In this document: piece after piece, positions 26,495 through 35,091 of the stretch
How positions within the stretch are numbered: position 1 is the stretch's first letter
How the letters are laid out: the number at the start of each line of letters is the position of its first letter
Source: Opitutaceae bacterium
Lineage (GTDB): Bacteria; Verrucomicrobiota; Verrucomicrobiia; Opitutales; Opitutaceae
Reading direction: 5' to 3'
NCBI GenBank assembly: GCA_019634615.1
Contig: JAHCAZ010000026.1
Location: forward strand, 1-48,585
Length of the DNA stretch: 48,585 bases
The notes under the pieces: generated by a model
Told to the model about the DNA's origin: nothing
What the model saw: only the letters and a program-made list of their open reading frames with translations
Database searches by the model: none
Translations under genes and position numbers: made by a program

Positions 26495-27685
26495 CTAGAT
26501 GCCTAGCTCCTTTTTGACCGCGGCGAAAGCCTCGATCGCGCGATCGAGATCAGCCTGGCTGTGGGCCGCGCTGACCTGCGTGCGGATGCGCGCCTGGCCC
26601 TGCGGAACCACCGGGTAGAAGAAGCCGATGACGTAGATGCCCTTCTCCAACATGCGCGCGGCGAATTTCTGCGACAGCGCCGCGTCGCCCAGCATAACGG
26701 GGACGATCGGGTGCGTGCCCGGGCGGATCGTGAGCCCGGCCTTGGTCAGGCCGGCGCGGAAATACTTCGTGCTCGCCTCGAGTTTGTCGCGCAGGGCGGT
26801 CGAACGCGTGATCAGGTCGAGCGTCGTGAGCGAGGCCGCGGCGATGACCGGGGCGAGCGTGTTGGAGAACAGGTACGGGCGCGAGCGCTGGCGGAGCAGG
26901 GCGATGATGTCCTTTCGGCCGCTGACGTAGCCGCCGCTGGCGCCACCGAGCGCCTTGCCGAGCGTGCCGGTGAGGATGTCGACCCGGTCCATGACGCCGC
27001 AGTGCTCATGCGTGCCGCGGCCGGTGCGGCCCATGAAGCCGACGGCGTGGCTGTCATCCACCATGACGAGGGCGCCGTATTTGTCGGCCAGGTCGCAGAT
27101 CGCCTGCAGGTTGGCGATGTAGCCGTCCATCGAGAACACGCCGTCGGTCGCGATCAGCTTGAAGCGCGCCTTGGCGGCGTCGGCCTCCTTGAGCTTGGCC
27201 TCGAGGTCGGCCATGTCGTTGTTCTTGTAGCGGTACCGCTGGGCCTTGCAGAGGCGGATGCCGTCGATGATCGAGGCGTGGTTCAGCTCGTCGCTGATCA
27301 CCGCGTCCTCCGCGCCGAGGAGCGTCTCGAAGACGCCGCCGTTGGCGTCGAAGCACGAGCTGTAGAGGATCGTGTCGTCGGTGCCGAGGAATGTGCTGAG
27401 GCGCGCCTCGAGGTCCTTGTGGATCTGCTGCGTGCCGCAGATGAAGCGCACGGAGGCGAGGCCGTAACCCCAGCGGTCCAGCGTGGCGTGGGCCGCGGCG
27501 ATGACCTCGGGGTTGTCGGCGAGACCGAGGTAGTTGTTGGCGCAGAAGTTGAGCACCGGCTGGCCGCCGGTGACCTCGATGTGCGCGCGCTGCGGCGTGG
27601 TGATCACGCGCTCGCGCTTGAAGAGCCCGGCGGACTCGATGTCGGCCAGCGTCTTCTGCAGGTAGGCCTGGTAGGCGGGCGTCAT
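26495..27685 (-). CDS. kbl: 2-amino-3-ketobutyrate CoA ligase (glycine C-acetyltransferase)
   Basis: The 396-residue PLP enzyme of the alpha-oxoamine synthase family splits 2-amino-3-oxobutyrate with CoA into glycine and acetyl-CoA. The PLP Lys is in [43 protein letters not shown] and the N-terminal helix are typical. It lies three bases downstream of tdh, forming the standard two-step threonine degradation operon. Confidence 0.95.
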   Translation of the reverse strand: MTPAYQAYLQKTLADIESAGLFKRERVITTPQRAHIEVTGGQPVLNFCANNYLGLADNPEVIAAAHATLDRWGYGLASVRFICGTQQIHKDLEARLSTFLGTDDTILYSSCFDANGGVFETLLGAEDAVISDELNHASIIDGIRLCKAQRYRYKNNDMADLEAKLKEADAAKARFKLIATDGVFSMDGYIANLQAICDLADKYGALVMVDDSHAVGFMGRTGRGTHEHCGVMDRVDILTGTLGKALGGASGGYVSGRKDIIALLRQRSRPYLFSNTLAPVIAAASLTTLDLITRSTALRDKLEASTKYFRAGLTKAGLTIRPGTHPIVPVMLGDAALSQKFAARMLEKGIYVIGFFYPVVPQGQARIRTQVSAAHSQADLDRAIEAFAAVKKELGI

Positions 27686-27688
27686 GGC

Positions 27689-28729
27689 TCAGTCCCAGTT
27701 GAGCACGATCTTGCCGCTGCGGCCCGAGCGCATGAGGTCGAAGCCTTCCTGGAACTCGGTGTAGGGGAAGCGGTGGGTGATGACCGGGGTGATATCCAGG
27801 CCGCTCTGGATGAGGGCGGTCATCTTGTACCAGGTCTCATACATCTCGCGGCCGTAGATGCCCTTGATCGTGAGCATATTGAAGACGACCTTGTTCCAGT
27901 CGACGGCGGCGGCCCCGGGCATGATGCCGAGAAGCGCGATGCGGCCGCCGTGGCACATGTTGTCAATCATGTCGGCCAGGGCCTTGGGGTTGCCCGACAT
28001 CTCGAGGCCGATGTCGAAGCCTTCCTTCATGCCGAGTTCGCGCTGCACGTCGGGGAGCTTTTCCTTCGACACGTCGACGACGCGCGTGGCGCCCATGCGC
28101 TTGGCGAGGGCGAGGCGGTTGGGATTGACGTCGGTGACGACGATCTTGCGCGCGCCGACCTGCTTGGCGATGGCCGTGGCCATGCAGCCGATCGGGCCGG
28201 CGCCGGTGATGAGCACGTCCTCGCCGATCATGTCGTACTTGAGCGCGGTGTGGACGGCGTTGCCCAGCGGGTCGAAGCAGGAGAGCACGTCGAGCGGGAT
28301 CGCCGGGTCCACGTGCACGGCATTCGTGGCCGGGATGCAGAGGTACTCGGCGAAGGCGCCCTGGCGGTTCACGCCCACGCCCTTGGTGTCCTTGCAGAGG
28401 TGGCGCCGGCCGGCGAGGCAGTTGCGGCAGACGCCGCAGACGATGTGGCCCTCGCCGTCGACGAGGTCGCCGGGCTTGAAGTTGAGCACGTTGTCGCCGA
28501 CCTGCTCGACGACGCCGACGAATTCATGGCCGATGACCATGGGCGGCTTGATGGTCTTTTGCGACCAGTCGTCCCAGTTGTAGATGTGGACGTCGGTGCC
28601 GCAGATCGACGTCTTCTTGATCTTGATCAGGACGTCGTTGATGCCCGGCGTCGGCACGGGCACCTCCGTCAGTTGGAGGCCGGGGCCGGCCGTAAGCTTG
28701 GCAATGGCGCGCATCGTTTTCGCGGGCAT
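27689..28729 (-). CDS. tdh: L-threonine 3-dehydrogenase
   Basis: The 346-residue zinc medium-chain dehydrogenase oxidises L-threonine to 2-amino-3-oxobutyrate with NAD. Catalytic zinc residues are in [13 protein letters not shown] and GHEFVGVV. The four structural-zinc Cys are in [15 protein letters not shown]. The NAD-binding stretch [17 protein letters not shown] follows. The start is ATG 28729 ([11 protein letters not shown]); ATG 28714 is an equally good alternative. It is coupled to kbl. The window also encodes threonine synthesis at 33756-37702. Confidence 0.94.
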   Translation of the reverse strand: MPAKTMRAIAKLTAGPGLQLTEVPVPTPGINDVLIKIKKTSICGTDVHIYNWDDWSQKTIKPPMVIGHEFVGVVEQVGDNVLNFKPGDLVDGEGHIVCGVCRNCLAGRRHLCKDTKGVGVNRQGAFAEYLCIPATNAVHVDPAIPLDVLSCFDPLGNAVHTALKYDMIGEDVLITGAGPIGCMATAIAKQVGARKIVVTDVNPNRLALAKRMGATRVVDVSKEKLPDVQRELGMKEGFDIGLEMSGNPKALADMIDNMCHGGRIALLGIMPGAAAVDWNKVVFNMLTIKGIYGREMYETWYKMTALIQSGLDITPVITHRFPYTEFQEGFDLMRSGRSGKIVLNWD

Positions 28730-28798
28730 AGGTGTAAGGATGATTTGCCGCGAGTGTGACGCGGGGGTGCGGCGAAACAATCCCTAAGCCGCCTCATG

Positions 28799-28816
28799 AC
28801 GCGGTCTTAGCCGCGT
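28799..28816 (-). terminator. Hairpin between ogt and tdh
   Basis: ACGCGG / CCGCGT forms a perfect 6-base stem around TCTTAG. It lies 13 bases past the ogt stop on the minus strand. No T run follows, so it is at best a weak terminator or an mRNA 3'-end structure. Confidence 0.3.
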
Positions 28817-28829
28817 TAATCGCGGGCCC

Positions 28830-29327
28830 TTACTCCGCGAATAACTGTGCGCCCTCGAGGGCGAGGAGGCGGAGCTTGGTCCGTATGCCACCGGGCGCCG
28901 AAAAGCCGGTCATGCGGCCGTCGCCCGCCACGACGCGATGGCACGGTACGAGCAGCGGCCAGGGGTTGGCGCCGAGGGCATGACCGACGGCGCGGCTCGC
29001 CGCGGGCGGGTGGCCAAGCGCGCGGGCGAGATCGCCGTAGCTGCAGGTCTGGCCGGGCTTGATCGCCAGCAGGGCGCGATAAACCTCGGCTGCAAATTCG
29101 CCCACTTGGGTGAACGCATATGACACGTCGGCGAAGTCCTGGAGATCACCCTGCAGGTGACGTTGCACGCGGGCGATGACGGCCGCCACCCAGGGCGGGG
29201 GAGGGTCGCCAGCAGTCGGCCGAGGACCGTCAGGCTCGTTGCCGGGCAGGCGGAATCCCGTCAGCCGATCGTCCTGCCACGCGATGCGGCATGTTCCGAG
29301 GGCGGTGGGAAAGTCGGCGTGGGGCAT
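28830..29327 (-). CDS. ogt: Methylated-DNA--protein-cysteine methyltransferase
   Basis: The 165-residue suicide repair protein removes alkyl groups from O6-alkylguanine. The acceptor Cys is in LLVPCHRVVAGDG. The winged-helix part has TCSYGDLARALGHPPAASRAVGHALGANPW, and GGIRTKLRLLALEG closes the domain. The N-terminal domain is short and lacks Ada metal-binding Cys, so this is the Ogt/MGMT form. The ATG at 29327 was chosen because the sequence upstream is not family-like. It is divergent from dgt with a 61-base spacer. Confidence 0.92.
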   Translation of the reverse strand: MPHADFPTALGTCRIAWQDDRLTGFRLPGNEPDGPRPTAGDPPPPWVAAVIARVQRHLQGDLQDFADVSYAFTQVGEFAAEVYRALLAIKPGQTCSYGDLARALGHPPAASRAVGHALGANPWPLLVPCHRVVAGDGRMTGFSAPGGIRTKLRLLALEGAQLFAE

Positions 29328-29388
29328 GGGCGCGCCAGATAGGGGTTGGCATCGTGGCCCTGCCCGTGGATGGTGTCCAAGCGATTCC

Positions 29389-30657
29389 ATGGAAAACCGC
29401 TTCTACAACGCCTTCGATGCCGAGCCGTACGGGGGCGCGCGCAAGCCGGACTACCGCAACGCATTCCAGATCGACCGCGACCGGATCATCCACGCGCATG
29501 CCTTCCGCAAGCTGCAGTCGAAGACGCAGGTGTTCCTCTCCGGCGAGTACGATTTCTACCGCACGCGGCTGACGCACTCGATCGAGGTCTCGCAGATCGG
29601 CCGCTCCATCTGCCATTTCCTGCGGTCGAAGAGCGGGCTCCTGCGCGCGGATTTCTACATCGACAGCGACCTCGTCGAGGCGGTCTGCCTCGCGCACGAC
29701 CTGGGGCACCCTCCGTTCGGCCACTCGGGCGAGCGCACCTTGCAGGAGCTGATGATCCCGTGGGGCGGCTTCGAGGGCAACGCGCAGACGCTGCATCTCC
29801 TCACCGAGACCATCTACCAGAACGAGGCCGGGGTGCGCGGGCTGCACCCGACGCGCGCGCTCCTCGACGGCGTGCTCAAGTACAAGAAACTCTTCCGCGA
29901 ATTCTCCCGCGCGCCGAGCAACCACTTCCTGTATGACGGGCAAGAAAAGTACCGCGCCTTTGTTTTCCAGGGACGCAAGATTCCCGCAGGCCTGCATGCG
30001 GGCGAAAAGCTGAACTCCTTCAAGAGCATCGAGTGCCAGATCATGGATTGGGCCGACGATGCCGCCTACTCGCTTAACGACATCGTCGACGGCGTGAAGG
30101 CGGGTTTCCTCACCGTTGAGAGCGTCGAGCAATGGGCGGGTGACCAGGCCATCGGCCCGGAGGAACAGCGGCACCTCGATCGGCTTTTCCAGGCCATCCG
30201 CACCGACCGCCTCGAGGGTGTGTTTGGCGGGCGCATCGGCGGTTTTATCCAGGCCTGCCGCCTGCGCGAGCGCGACAACTTCATGGCGGGATTGACCAAC
30301 CGCTACCGCTACGAACTCGTGGTGGAGGAGAGCGCGTTGCGCGAGGCGCTGTTCTTCAAGCGCATGGCCAACGACATCATCTTCGAGAGCCCCCAGCTCC
30401 AGCAGATGGAGCACAAGGCGCGCCGCGTCCTGTTCGACCTCTGGGATTCCTGCTGGCGCAACTACGTCGAGAAGCGCGGTCGCGTGATCAACATCCTGCC
30501 GCCGCAGGTGGGACGCCTGATCGAGGCCGAACGCACGCGTCAGGGCAAGGCGCGCCGCATCTGCGATTATCTGTGCGGCCTCACGGATGGCACCATCGTG
30601 CGCACCTACCGCCGGCTGTTCGACCCGGAGTTCGGCAGCATCCGCGACCTGAGCTGA
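29389..30657 (+). CDS. dgt: dGTP triphosphohydrolase-like protein (HD domain)
   Basis: The 422-residue protein has the HD-domain metal site spread over RTRLTHSIEVSQIGRSI, LAHDLGHPPFGHSGE, and a later Asp in MDWADDAAYSLNDIVDG. The N-terminal RNAFQIDRDRIIHAHAFRKLQSKTQVF pattern is typical of dNTP triphosphohydrolases. These split dNTPs into nucleoside and triphosphate and tune the dNTP pool. The ATG at 29389 gives the family N-terminus. It ends 15 bases from a convergent HD phosphohydrolase gene. Confidence 0.9.
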   Translation: MENRFYNAFDAEPYGGARKPDYRNAFQIDRDRIIHAHAFRKLQSKTQVFLSGEYDFYRTRLTHSIEVSQIGRSICHFLRSKSGLLRADFYIDSDLVEAVCLAHDLGHPPFGHSGERTLQELMIPWGGFEGNAQTLHLLTETIYQNEAGVRGLHPTRALLDGVLKYKKLFREFSRAPSNHFLYDGQEKYRAFVFQGRKIPAGLHAGEKLNSFKSIECQIMDWADDAAYSLNDIVDGVKAGFLTVESVEQWAGDQAIGPEEQRHLDRLFQAIRTDRLEGVFGGRIGGFIQACRLRERDNFMAGLTNRYRYELVVEESALREALFFKRMANDIIFESPQLQQMEHKARRVLFDLWDSCWRNYVEKRGRVINILPPQVGRLIEAERTRQGKARRICDYLCGLTDGTIVRTYRRLFDPEFGSIRDLS

Positions 30658-30672
30658 GGGCCGCTCCCACAA

Positions 30673-31284
30673 TCACGCCTTCGGCCCCGGCGCCAGGTGC
30701 CCCGCCGCCACGGCGTCGTCGATCATCTTCACCGCGTAGGCCCACAGCTCCTTCGAGCCTTCGGCCACATGGGCGTTGCGCGCGAGCACCTTGTCCTGCG
30801 TCACGCCGTGCTTCTGCCAGGCATGGCCCTGAGTGCGGCAGTTGAGGAGCATGGGGTGGAAGCGGTCACAGGCCGCGGCGAACTTCGCCTCCGGGGTCTG
30901 CTTGGCCTCAAACTCGTCCCAGAGGGCGCGGAACTCCCGCGCCTGGTCGGCCGGCAGCAGGCCGAAGATCCGGTCGGCGGCGCGCGCCTCGCGCTCGTGC
31001 TGGTCGGCCATGTTCTTCACGTCGTAGGCGAATGTGTCGCCGGCATCGATCTCAACCAAGTCGTGGATCAGCACCATCTTGAGGATGCGGAGCACGTCGA
31101 GGGGCCGGTGGTTCGAGTGTTCGGCCAGGACCACGACCATCAGCGCGAAGTGCCAGGAATGCTCGGCGCTGTTCTCCGCCCGGCGGCTTTGGGTCAGGAC
31201 CGTCTGGCGGAAGACCTCCTTGAGCTGGTCGACCTCGACAATGAACTCGATCTGGCGGCGCAGGCGTTCGGCGGCGGATTCCAT
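30673..31284 (-). CDS. HD-domain phosphohydrolase (YfbR/HDDC2-like 5'-deoxynucleotidase)
   Basis: The 203-residue protein carries the metal site of the HDDC2/YfbR group. His is in SAEHSWHFALMVVV, the HD pair in MVLIHDLVEIDAGDTFAYD, and the last Asp in AACDRFHPMLLN. Relatives dephosphorylate deoxynucleoside 5'-monophosphates. The ATG at 31284 (MESAAERLRRQIEF) gives the family N-terminus. A much longer open frame continues upstream opposite serA but has no protein-like features. Convergent with dgt. Confidence 0.85.
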   Translation of the reverse strand: MESAAERLRRQIEFIVEVDQLKEVFRQTVLTQSRRAENSAEHSWHFALMVVVLAEHSNHRPLDVLRILKMVLIHDLVEIDAGDTFAYDVKNMADQHEREARAADRIFGLLPADQAREFRALWDEFEAKQTPEAKFAAACDRFHPMLLNCRTQGHAWQKHGVTQDKVLARNAHVAEGSKELWAYAVKMIDDAVAAGHLAPGPKA

Positions 31285-31311
31285 CCCGCGATGCAATCCG
31301 GCCCGGCGGTG

Positions 31312-31331
31312 GCGGGCAAGCCTGCGCCCGC
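31312..31331. repeat. GC-rich hairpin in the HD/serA divergent spacer
   Basis: GCGGGC (31312-31317) pairs with GCCCGC (31326-31331) around AAGCCTGC. The core GCAAGCC and GCGCCCGCGGCG is shared with the palindromic spacer at 11285-11329, which suggests a short REP-like family. Confidence 0.3.
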
Positions 31332-31369
31332 GGCGCCTCCTGGCCGCGCGGTTGCCGGACCGGTGGGGG

Positions 31370-31386
31370 ACCCCCTCCGAGGGGGT
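31370..31386 (+). promoter_or_regulatory. Hairpin in the serA leader region
   Basis: ACCCCC / GGGGGT forms a perfect stem with loop TCCGA about 95 bases before the serA ATG. An additional GGGGG just upstream (31365-31369) could compete for the same C run, so two folds are possible. No T run follows. Whether the region is transcribed with serA is unknown. Confidence 0.25.
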
Positions 31387-31482
31387 ATCCGTGTCATAAG
31401 GCCCACCTCTGGCGGACTGGCCCCGTTTGTTTGTTTGCGTTTGGGGTGGCTGGCCATTTCGCTGGCAGGCCATTTTGCCCGC

Positions 31483-33072
31483 ATGAAAGTCCTCGTTGCC
31501 GACAAGATCTCTGCCAAAGGTGTGGAATTCCTCCGCCGCCAACCCGGCCTGACGGTCGTGGAGGCGTATGGTTCGAGCCCGGAAAAGCTCCTCACGCTGG
31601 TCGGCGATGTGCAGGCGATCGCCGTGCGCAGCGAGACGAAGATCACCGCCGCGGTCTTTGCCGCCGCCCCGCACCTGAAGGTCGTGGGCCGCGCCGGCGT
31701 CGGCGTGGACAATGTCGACGTCGAGGCCGCCACCGAGCGCGGCGTGATCGTGATGAACACGCCCTCCGGCAACACCGTCGCGACGGCCGAGCTCACCTTC
31801 ACCCACATCCTCTGCGGCGCGCGCCCGGTCCCGCAGGCGGCGGCCTCGATGCGCGCCGGCCAGTGGGACCGGAAGTCCTTCTCGGGCATCGAGCTCTTCC
31901 GCAAGACCCTCGGCGTCGTCGGCCTCGGTCGCATCGGCGGCGAGGTGGCCAAGCGCGCGCAGGCCTTCGGCATGCGCGTCGTGGCCTACGATCCCTATCT
32001 GGCTCCCAGCCGCGCCAAGGCCATGCAGGTCGAGGCGGTGTCGCTCGACCAGCTGCTGGCGGAGAGCGACTACATCACGGTCCACATGCCCCTGACCGAG
32101 GCCACCCAGCACCTCATCGACGAGGCGGCGCTGGCCAAGTGCAGAAAGGGCGTGCGCCTCTTCAACTGCGCGCGCGGCGGCATCATCAAGGAATCCGCCC
32201 TCATCGGGGCGCTCAAGTCCGGGCACGTGGCCGCCGCGGGCCTCGACGTCTTCGAGGACGAGCCCCTCGCGGCCGAAAGCGAGCTCCGCCGCCTGCCCAA
32301 TGTCACCCTCACGCCGCACCTCGGCGCCTCGACCGCCGAGGCGCAGGAGAGCGTCGGCCTGGAGGTCGCCGAGCAGATCGCCGACGTCCTCCGCGGCGGC
32401 GTCATCCGCAACGCCGTCAACATGCCCTCGATCGACGCGGCCGTGCTCAAGGTCCTCGGGCCCTACCTCGACCTCGGTGGCAAGCTCGGCGCGCTCGTCC
32501 AGCAGATCGGCCCGAAGCAGGTCGCGACGCTGCGCGTGACCTACTGGGGCAAGCTCATCGACCTCGACGCCAACCCCGTCACCCGCGCCGTCCAGCGCGG
32601 CTTCCTCCACCGCATCAGCGGTGACAACGTCAACTACGTCAACGCCCCCGTCGTGCTGCAGCGCCTCGGCGTCCGCATGGAGGTCATCAAGTCGACCGAG
32701 GAGGCCGACTACACCGAGCTCATGGCCGTCGAGGCCGTGGCGGCCGACGGGACCGTGCACTCCGCGCGGGGCACGATCATCGGCAAGACCGCCCGGCCGC
32801 GCATCGTCGAGCTCAACCAGCGCGAGGTCGAGGTCGAGGCCCAGGGCAAGCTCCTCGTCATCGAGAACCACGACCAGCCGGGCATGATCGGCTACATCGG
32901 CACGCTCCTCGGCAAGGATGGCGTCAACATCGCCAACATGTCCCTCAGCCGCCAGGAGCCGGGGCAGACCGCGCTCATCATGATCAACCTCGACAGCGAG
33001 CCGAGCGATGCCGTGCGCCGGGAATTGAAGTCGCACCCGGCGATCCGCCTCGCAAAGTTTGTCCAGCTGTAA
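31483..33072 (+). CDS. serA: D-3-phosphoglycerate dehydrogenase (long form)
   Basis: The 529-residue enzyme starts serine synthesis by oxidising 3-phosphoglycerate with NAD. The catalytic core has GRAGVGVDNVD, the cofactor motif GLGRIGGEVAKRA, Arg in FNCARGGIIKE, Glu in DVFEDEPLA and His in TPHLGASTAEAQ. After it come the intervening ASB domain (about 320-450) and a C-terminal ACT domain (ENHDQPGMIGYIGTLLG), which usually binds serine for feedback control. The ATG at 31483 (MKVLVADKIS) fits the family. It is six bases before plsY and is probably the first gene of the operon. Confidence 0.95.
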   Translation: MKVLVADKISAKGVEFLRRQPGLTVVEAYGSSPEKLLTLVGDVQAIAVRSETKITAAVFAAAPHLKVVGRAGVGVDNVDVEAATERGVIVMNTPSGNTVATAELTFTHILCGARPVPQAAASMRAGQWDRKSFSGIELFRKTLGVVGLGRIGGEVAKRAQAFGMRVVAYDPYLAPSRAKAMQVEAVSLDQLLAESDYITVHMPLTEATQHLIDEAALAKCRKGVRLFNCARGGIIKESALIGALKSGHVAAAGLDVFEDEPLAAESELRRLPNVTLTPHLGASTAEAQESVGLEVAEQIADVLRGGVIRNAVNMPSIDAAVLKVLGPYLDLGGKLGALVQQIGPKQVATLRVTYWGKLIDLDANPVTRAVQRGFLHRISGDNVNYVNAPVVLQRLGVRMEVIKSTEEADYTELMAVEAVAADGTVHSARGTIIGKTARPRIVELNQREVEVEAQGKLLVIENHDQPGMIGYIGTLLGKDGVNIANMSLSRQEPGQTALIMINLDSEPSDAVRRELKSHPAIRLAKFVQL

Positions 33073-33078
33073 CCGCGC

Positions 33079-33759
33079 ATGATCCTGTTCTACGCCATCG
33101 TCGGCCTGATCGGCTACCTGCTGGGCGCGCTGCCCTTCGGGTACCTGGTCGCGCGGGCCAAGGGCGTGGACATCTTCACGGTCGGCAGCGGCAACCCCGG
33201 CGCGACGAACGTCCGCCGCGTGCTCGGCCAGGGCCCGGGCAACCTGGTCTTCGCCCTCGACTTCCTGAAGGGCGCCTGCGCCGCCTCGTGGGCGCTGCTC
33301 GCGCGCACGTCGACCAGCGTCACCTACGACCTTGAGGAGTGGGGGCTGAACGCCAGCGGTCGCATCGCCGGCGACGACTGGGTCAACCTCGGCCTGGCCG
33401 GCCTCGTGGCCGCGATGCTCGGTCACAGCTACTCCTGCTTCACCCGGTTCCGCGGCGGCAAAGGCGTGGCCACCGGCGCGGGCGGCATCTGCATCATCAT
33501 GCCGATCAGCGCCCTCGTCGCCGCCGTCGTCTGGGCGGTGGTCTTTTTCGGCACGCGCTACGTTTCGCTCGCGTCGATCCTCGCGGCCGTCTCCCTGCCG
33601 GTCACGGTCTGGCTGCGCGATCGTCCGTCCGTGCTGGTGGGCCTGGCGGCCCTGATCGCGCTCTTCGTCGTCGTCCGCCACCGCGAGAATATCCGCCGGC
33701 TGGCCAACGGCACCGAGCATCGCTTTGTGAAGAAACCCTCGGACCCCAGTGTCTCATGA
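33079..33759 (+). CDS. plsY: Glycerol-3-phosphate acyltransferase
   Basis: The 226-residue membrane protein transfers acyl from acyl-phosphate to glycerol 3-phosphate, the first step of phospholipid synthesis. Conserved loops are GSGNPGATNVRRVLG (motif 1), GHSYSCFTRFRGGKGVATG (motif 2), and HRENIRRLANGTEHRF at the C-terminus (motif 3). About residues 75-100 form an insert relative to short family members. Its ATGA overlap with hom places a lipid gene inside an amino acid operon. Confidence 0.94.
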   Translation: MILFYAIVGLIGYLLGALPFGYLVARAKGVDIFTVGSGNPGATNVRRVLGQGPGNLVFALDFLKGACAASWALLARTSTSVTYDLEEWGLNASGRIAGDDWVNLGLAGLVAAMLGHSYSCFTRFRGGKGVATGAGGICIIMPISALVAAVVWAVVFFGTRYVSLASILAAVSLPVTVWLRDRPSVLVGLAALIALFVVVRHRENIRRLANGTEHRFVKKPSDPSVS

Positions 33760-35078
33760 GCCCCGAACCCGTCATCAAAATCGGATTGTGCGGCTTCGGC
33801 ACGGTCGGCCAGGGCGTGTGGAAACACCTCGGCCGCTCCCGCGCCGAGCTCAGCCAGCGCCTCGGCGCGCGCCTCGAGATCAGCCGCGTGGCCGTGCGCG
33901 ACCTGCGCAAGGCGCGCCTGGTCAAGATCCCGGCCCGGCGTCTCACGACGGACGCGATGGCCGTGGCGACCGACCCGGAGATCCAGATTGTCTGCGAGCT
34001 CATGGGCGGGACCGATCTCGCCCGCCAGGTCACCCTGGCGGCGCTGCGTCTCGGCAAGAGCGTCGTCTCCGCCAACAAGGCCCTGATCTGCGCCCACGGC
34101 GCCGAGATCTTCGCCACGGCCCGCCGGCACGGCGGCCATTTCCTCTTCGAGGCCAGCGTCGCGGGCGGCATCCCGATCATCAAGGCCCTGCGCGAGGGGC
34201 TCGTCGCCAACCGCTTCCCGCGCATCTACGGCATCCTCAACGGCACCTGCAATTACATCCTCACGCAGATGGAGGAGCAGGACGCCCCCTACGCGAGCAT
34301 CCTCGACGAGGCCAAGCGCCTGGGCTACGCCGAGGCCGACGAGGCGCTCGACGTCCAGGGCTGGGACGCCGCCCACAAGGCCGCCGTCCTCGCCTGGCTC
34401 GCGCACGGCATCTGGGTGAAGCCCAGCCAGATGGTCGTCGAGGGCATCGACCGCATCACGCCGGCAGATTTCAAGAACGCCGCCACCCTCGGCTACGGCA
34501 TCAAGCTCCTCGCCGTCATCGCCCGCGACTTCACCACCGACGAGCTCTCCGTGCGCGTGCACCCGACGCTGCTCCCCGAGGGCAACGTCATCGCCAACGT
34601 CAACGGCGTCTTCAACGCCATCTCCGTCACCGGCGACGTCGTGGGCACCACCCTCTACATCGGCCGCGGGGCGGGGCAGGACGCCACCGCCAGCGCCGTC
34701 ATCAGCGACATCGCCGACGCCGCCTCGCTCCTGCGCTGCGGCCGCGGCGCCCAGCTCATCGCCGACGAGACCCTGCCGGCCCGCAACGGCTGCAAACTCG
34801 CGCCGCCGGAGCACATCCGCTGCCGGTATTACGTTCGCCTCACCGTGCGCGACCAGCCCGGGGTCCTCGCCCGCGTCGCCTCCGTCATGGCGCGCCATCA
34901 CATCAGCATCGCGAGCGTCATCCAGACGCCGTCCGACGTGAACGCCGCCGCCTCGCTCGTCCTGACGACCCACGAGAGCCACGAGCGGGCGATGCACTCC
35001 ACCCTCCGCGACCTCGCCCGGCTGGCGAGCGTGATGGAGCCGCCCGTGCTGCTGCGCATCGGCGACTTCAACGACTGA
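33756..35078 (+). CDS. hom: Homoserine dehydrogenase
   Basis: The 440-residue enzyme reduces aspartate semialdehyde to homoserine. It has the N-terminal CGFGTVGQGVWKHL, the substrate region NGTCNYILTQME and YAEADEALDVQGWDAAHKAA, and a C-terminal ACT domain (VRDQPGVLARVASVMARHH) that usually binds threonine. The ATG at 33756 overlaps the plsY stop. It lies 13 bases before lysC. Confidence 0.95.
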   Translation: MSPEPVIKIGLCGFGTVGQGVWKHLGRSRAELSQRLGARLEISRVAVRDLRKARLVKIPARRLTTDAMAVATDPEIQIVCELMGGTDLARQVTLAALRLGKSVVSANKALICAHGAEIFATARRHGGHFLFEASVAGGIPIIKALREGLVANRFPRIYGILNGTCNYILTQMEEQDAPYASILDEAKRLGYAEADEALDVQGWDAAHKAAVLAWLAHGIWVKPSQMVVEGIDRITPADFKNAATLGYGIKLLAVIARDFTTDELSVRVHPTLLPEGNVIANVNGVFNAISVTGDVVGTTLYIGRGAGQDATASAVISDIADAASLLRCGRGAQLIADETLPARNGCKLAPPEHIRCRYYVRLTVRDQPGVLARVASVMARHHISIASVIQTPSDVNAAASLVLTTHESHERAMHSTLRDLARLASVMEPPVLLRIGDFND

Positions 35079-35091
35079 ACCTTTCCCGACC

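Noticed and set aside
26561..28759. Long + strand open frame opposite kbl and tdh
   Set aside because: Low-complexity composition and exact antisense to two clearly conserved enzymes.
28781..28829. tRNA or small RNA in the tdh-ogt spacer
   Set aside because: Only a 6-base hairpin is present; no cloverleaf or CCA end can be formed.
31285..33720. Very long open frame on the minus strand opposite serA and plsY
   Set aside because: It is a GC-bias shadow rich in Arg, Gly, Asp and Val without domains. Only its last 203 codons (30673-31284) form a real HD protein.
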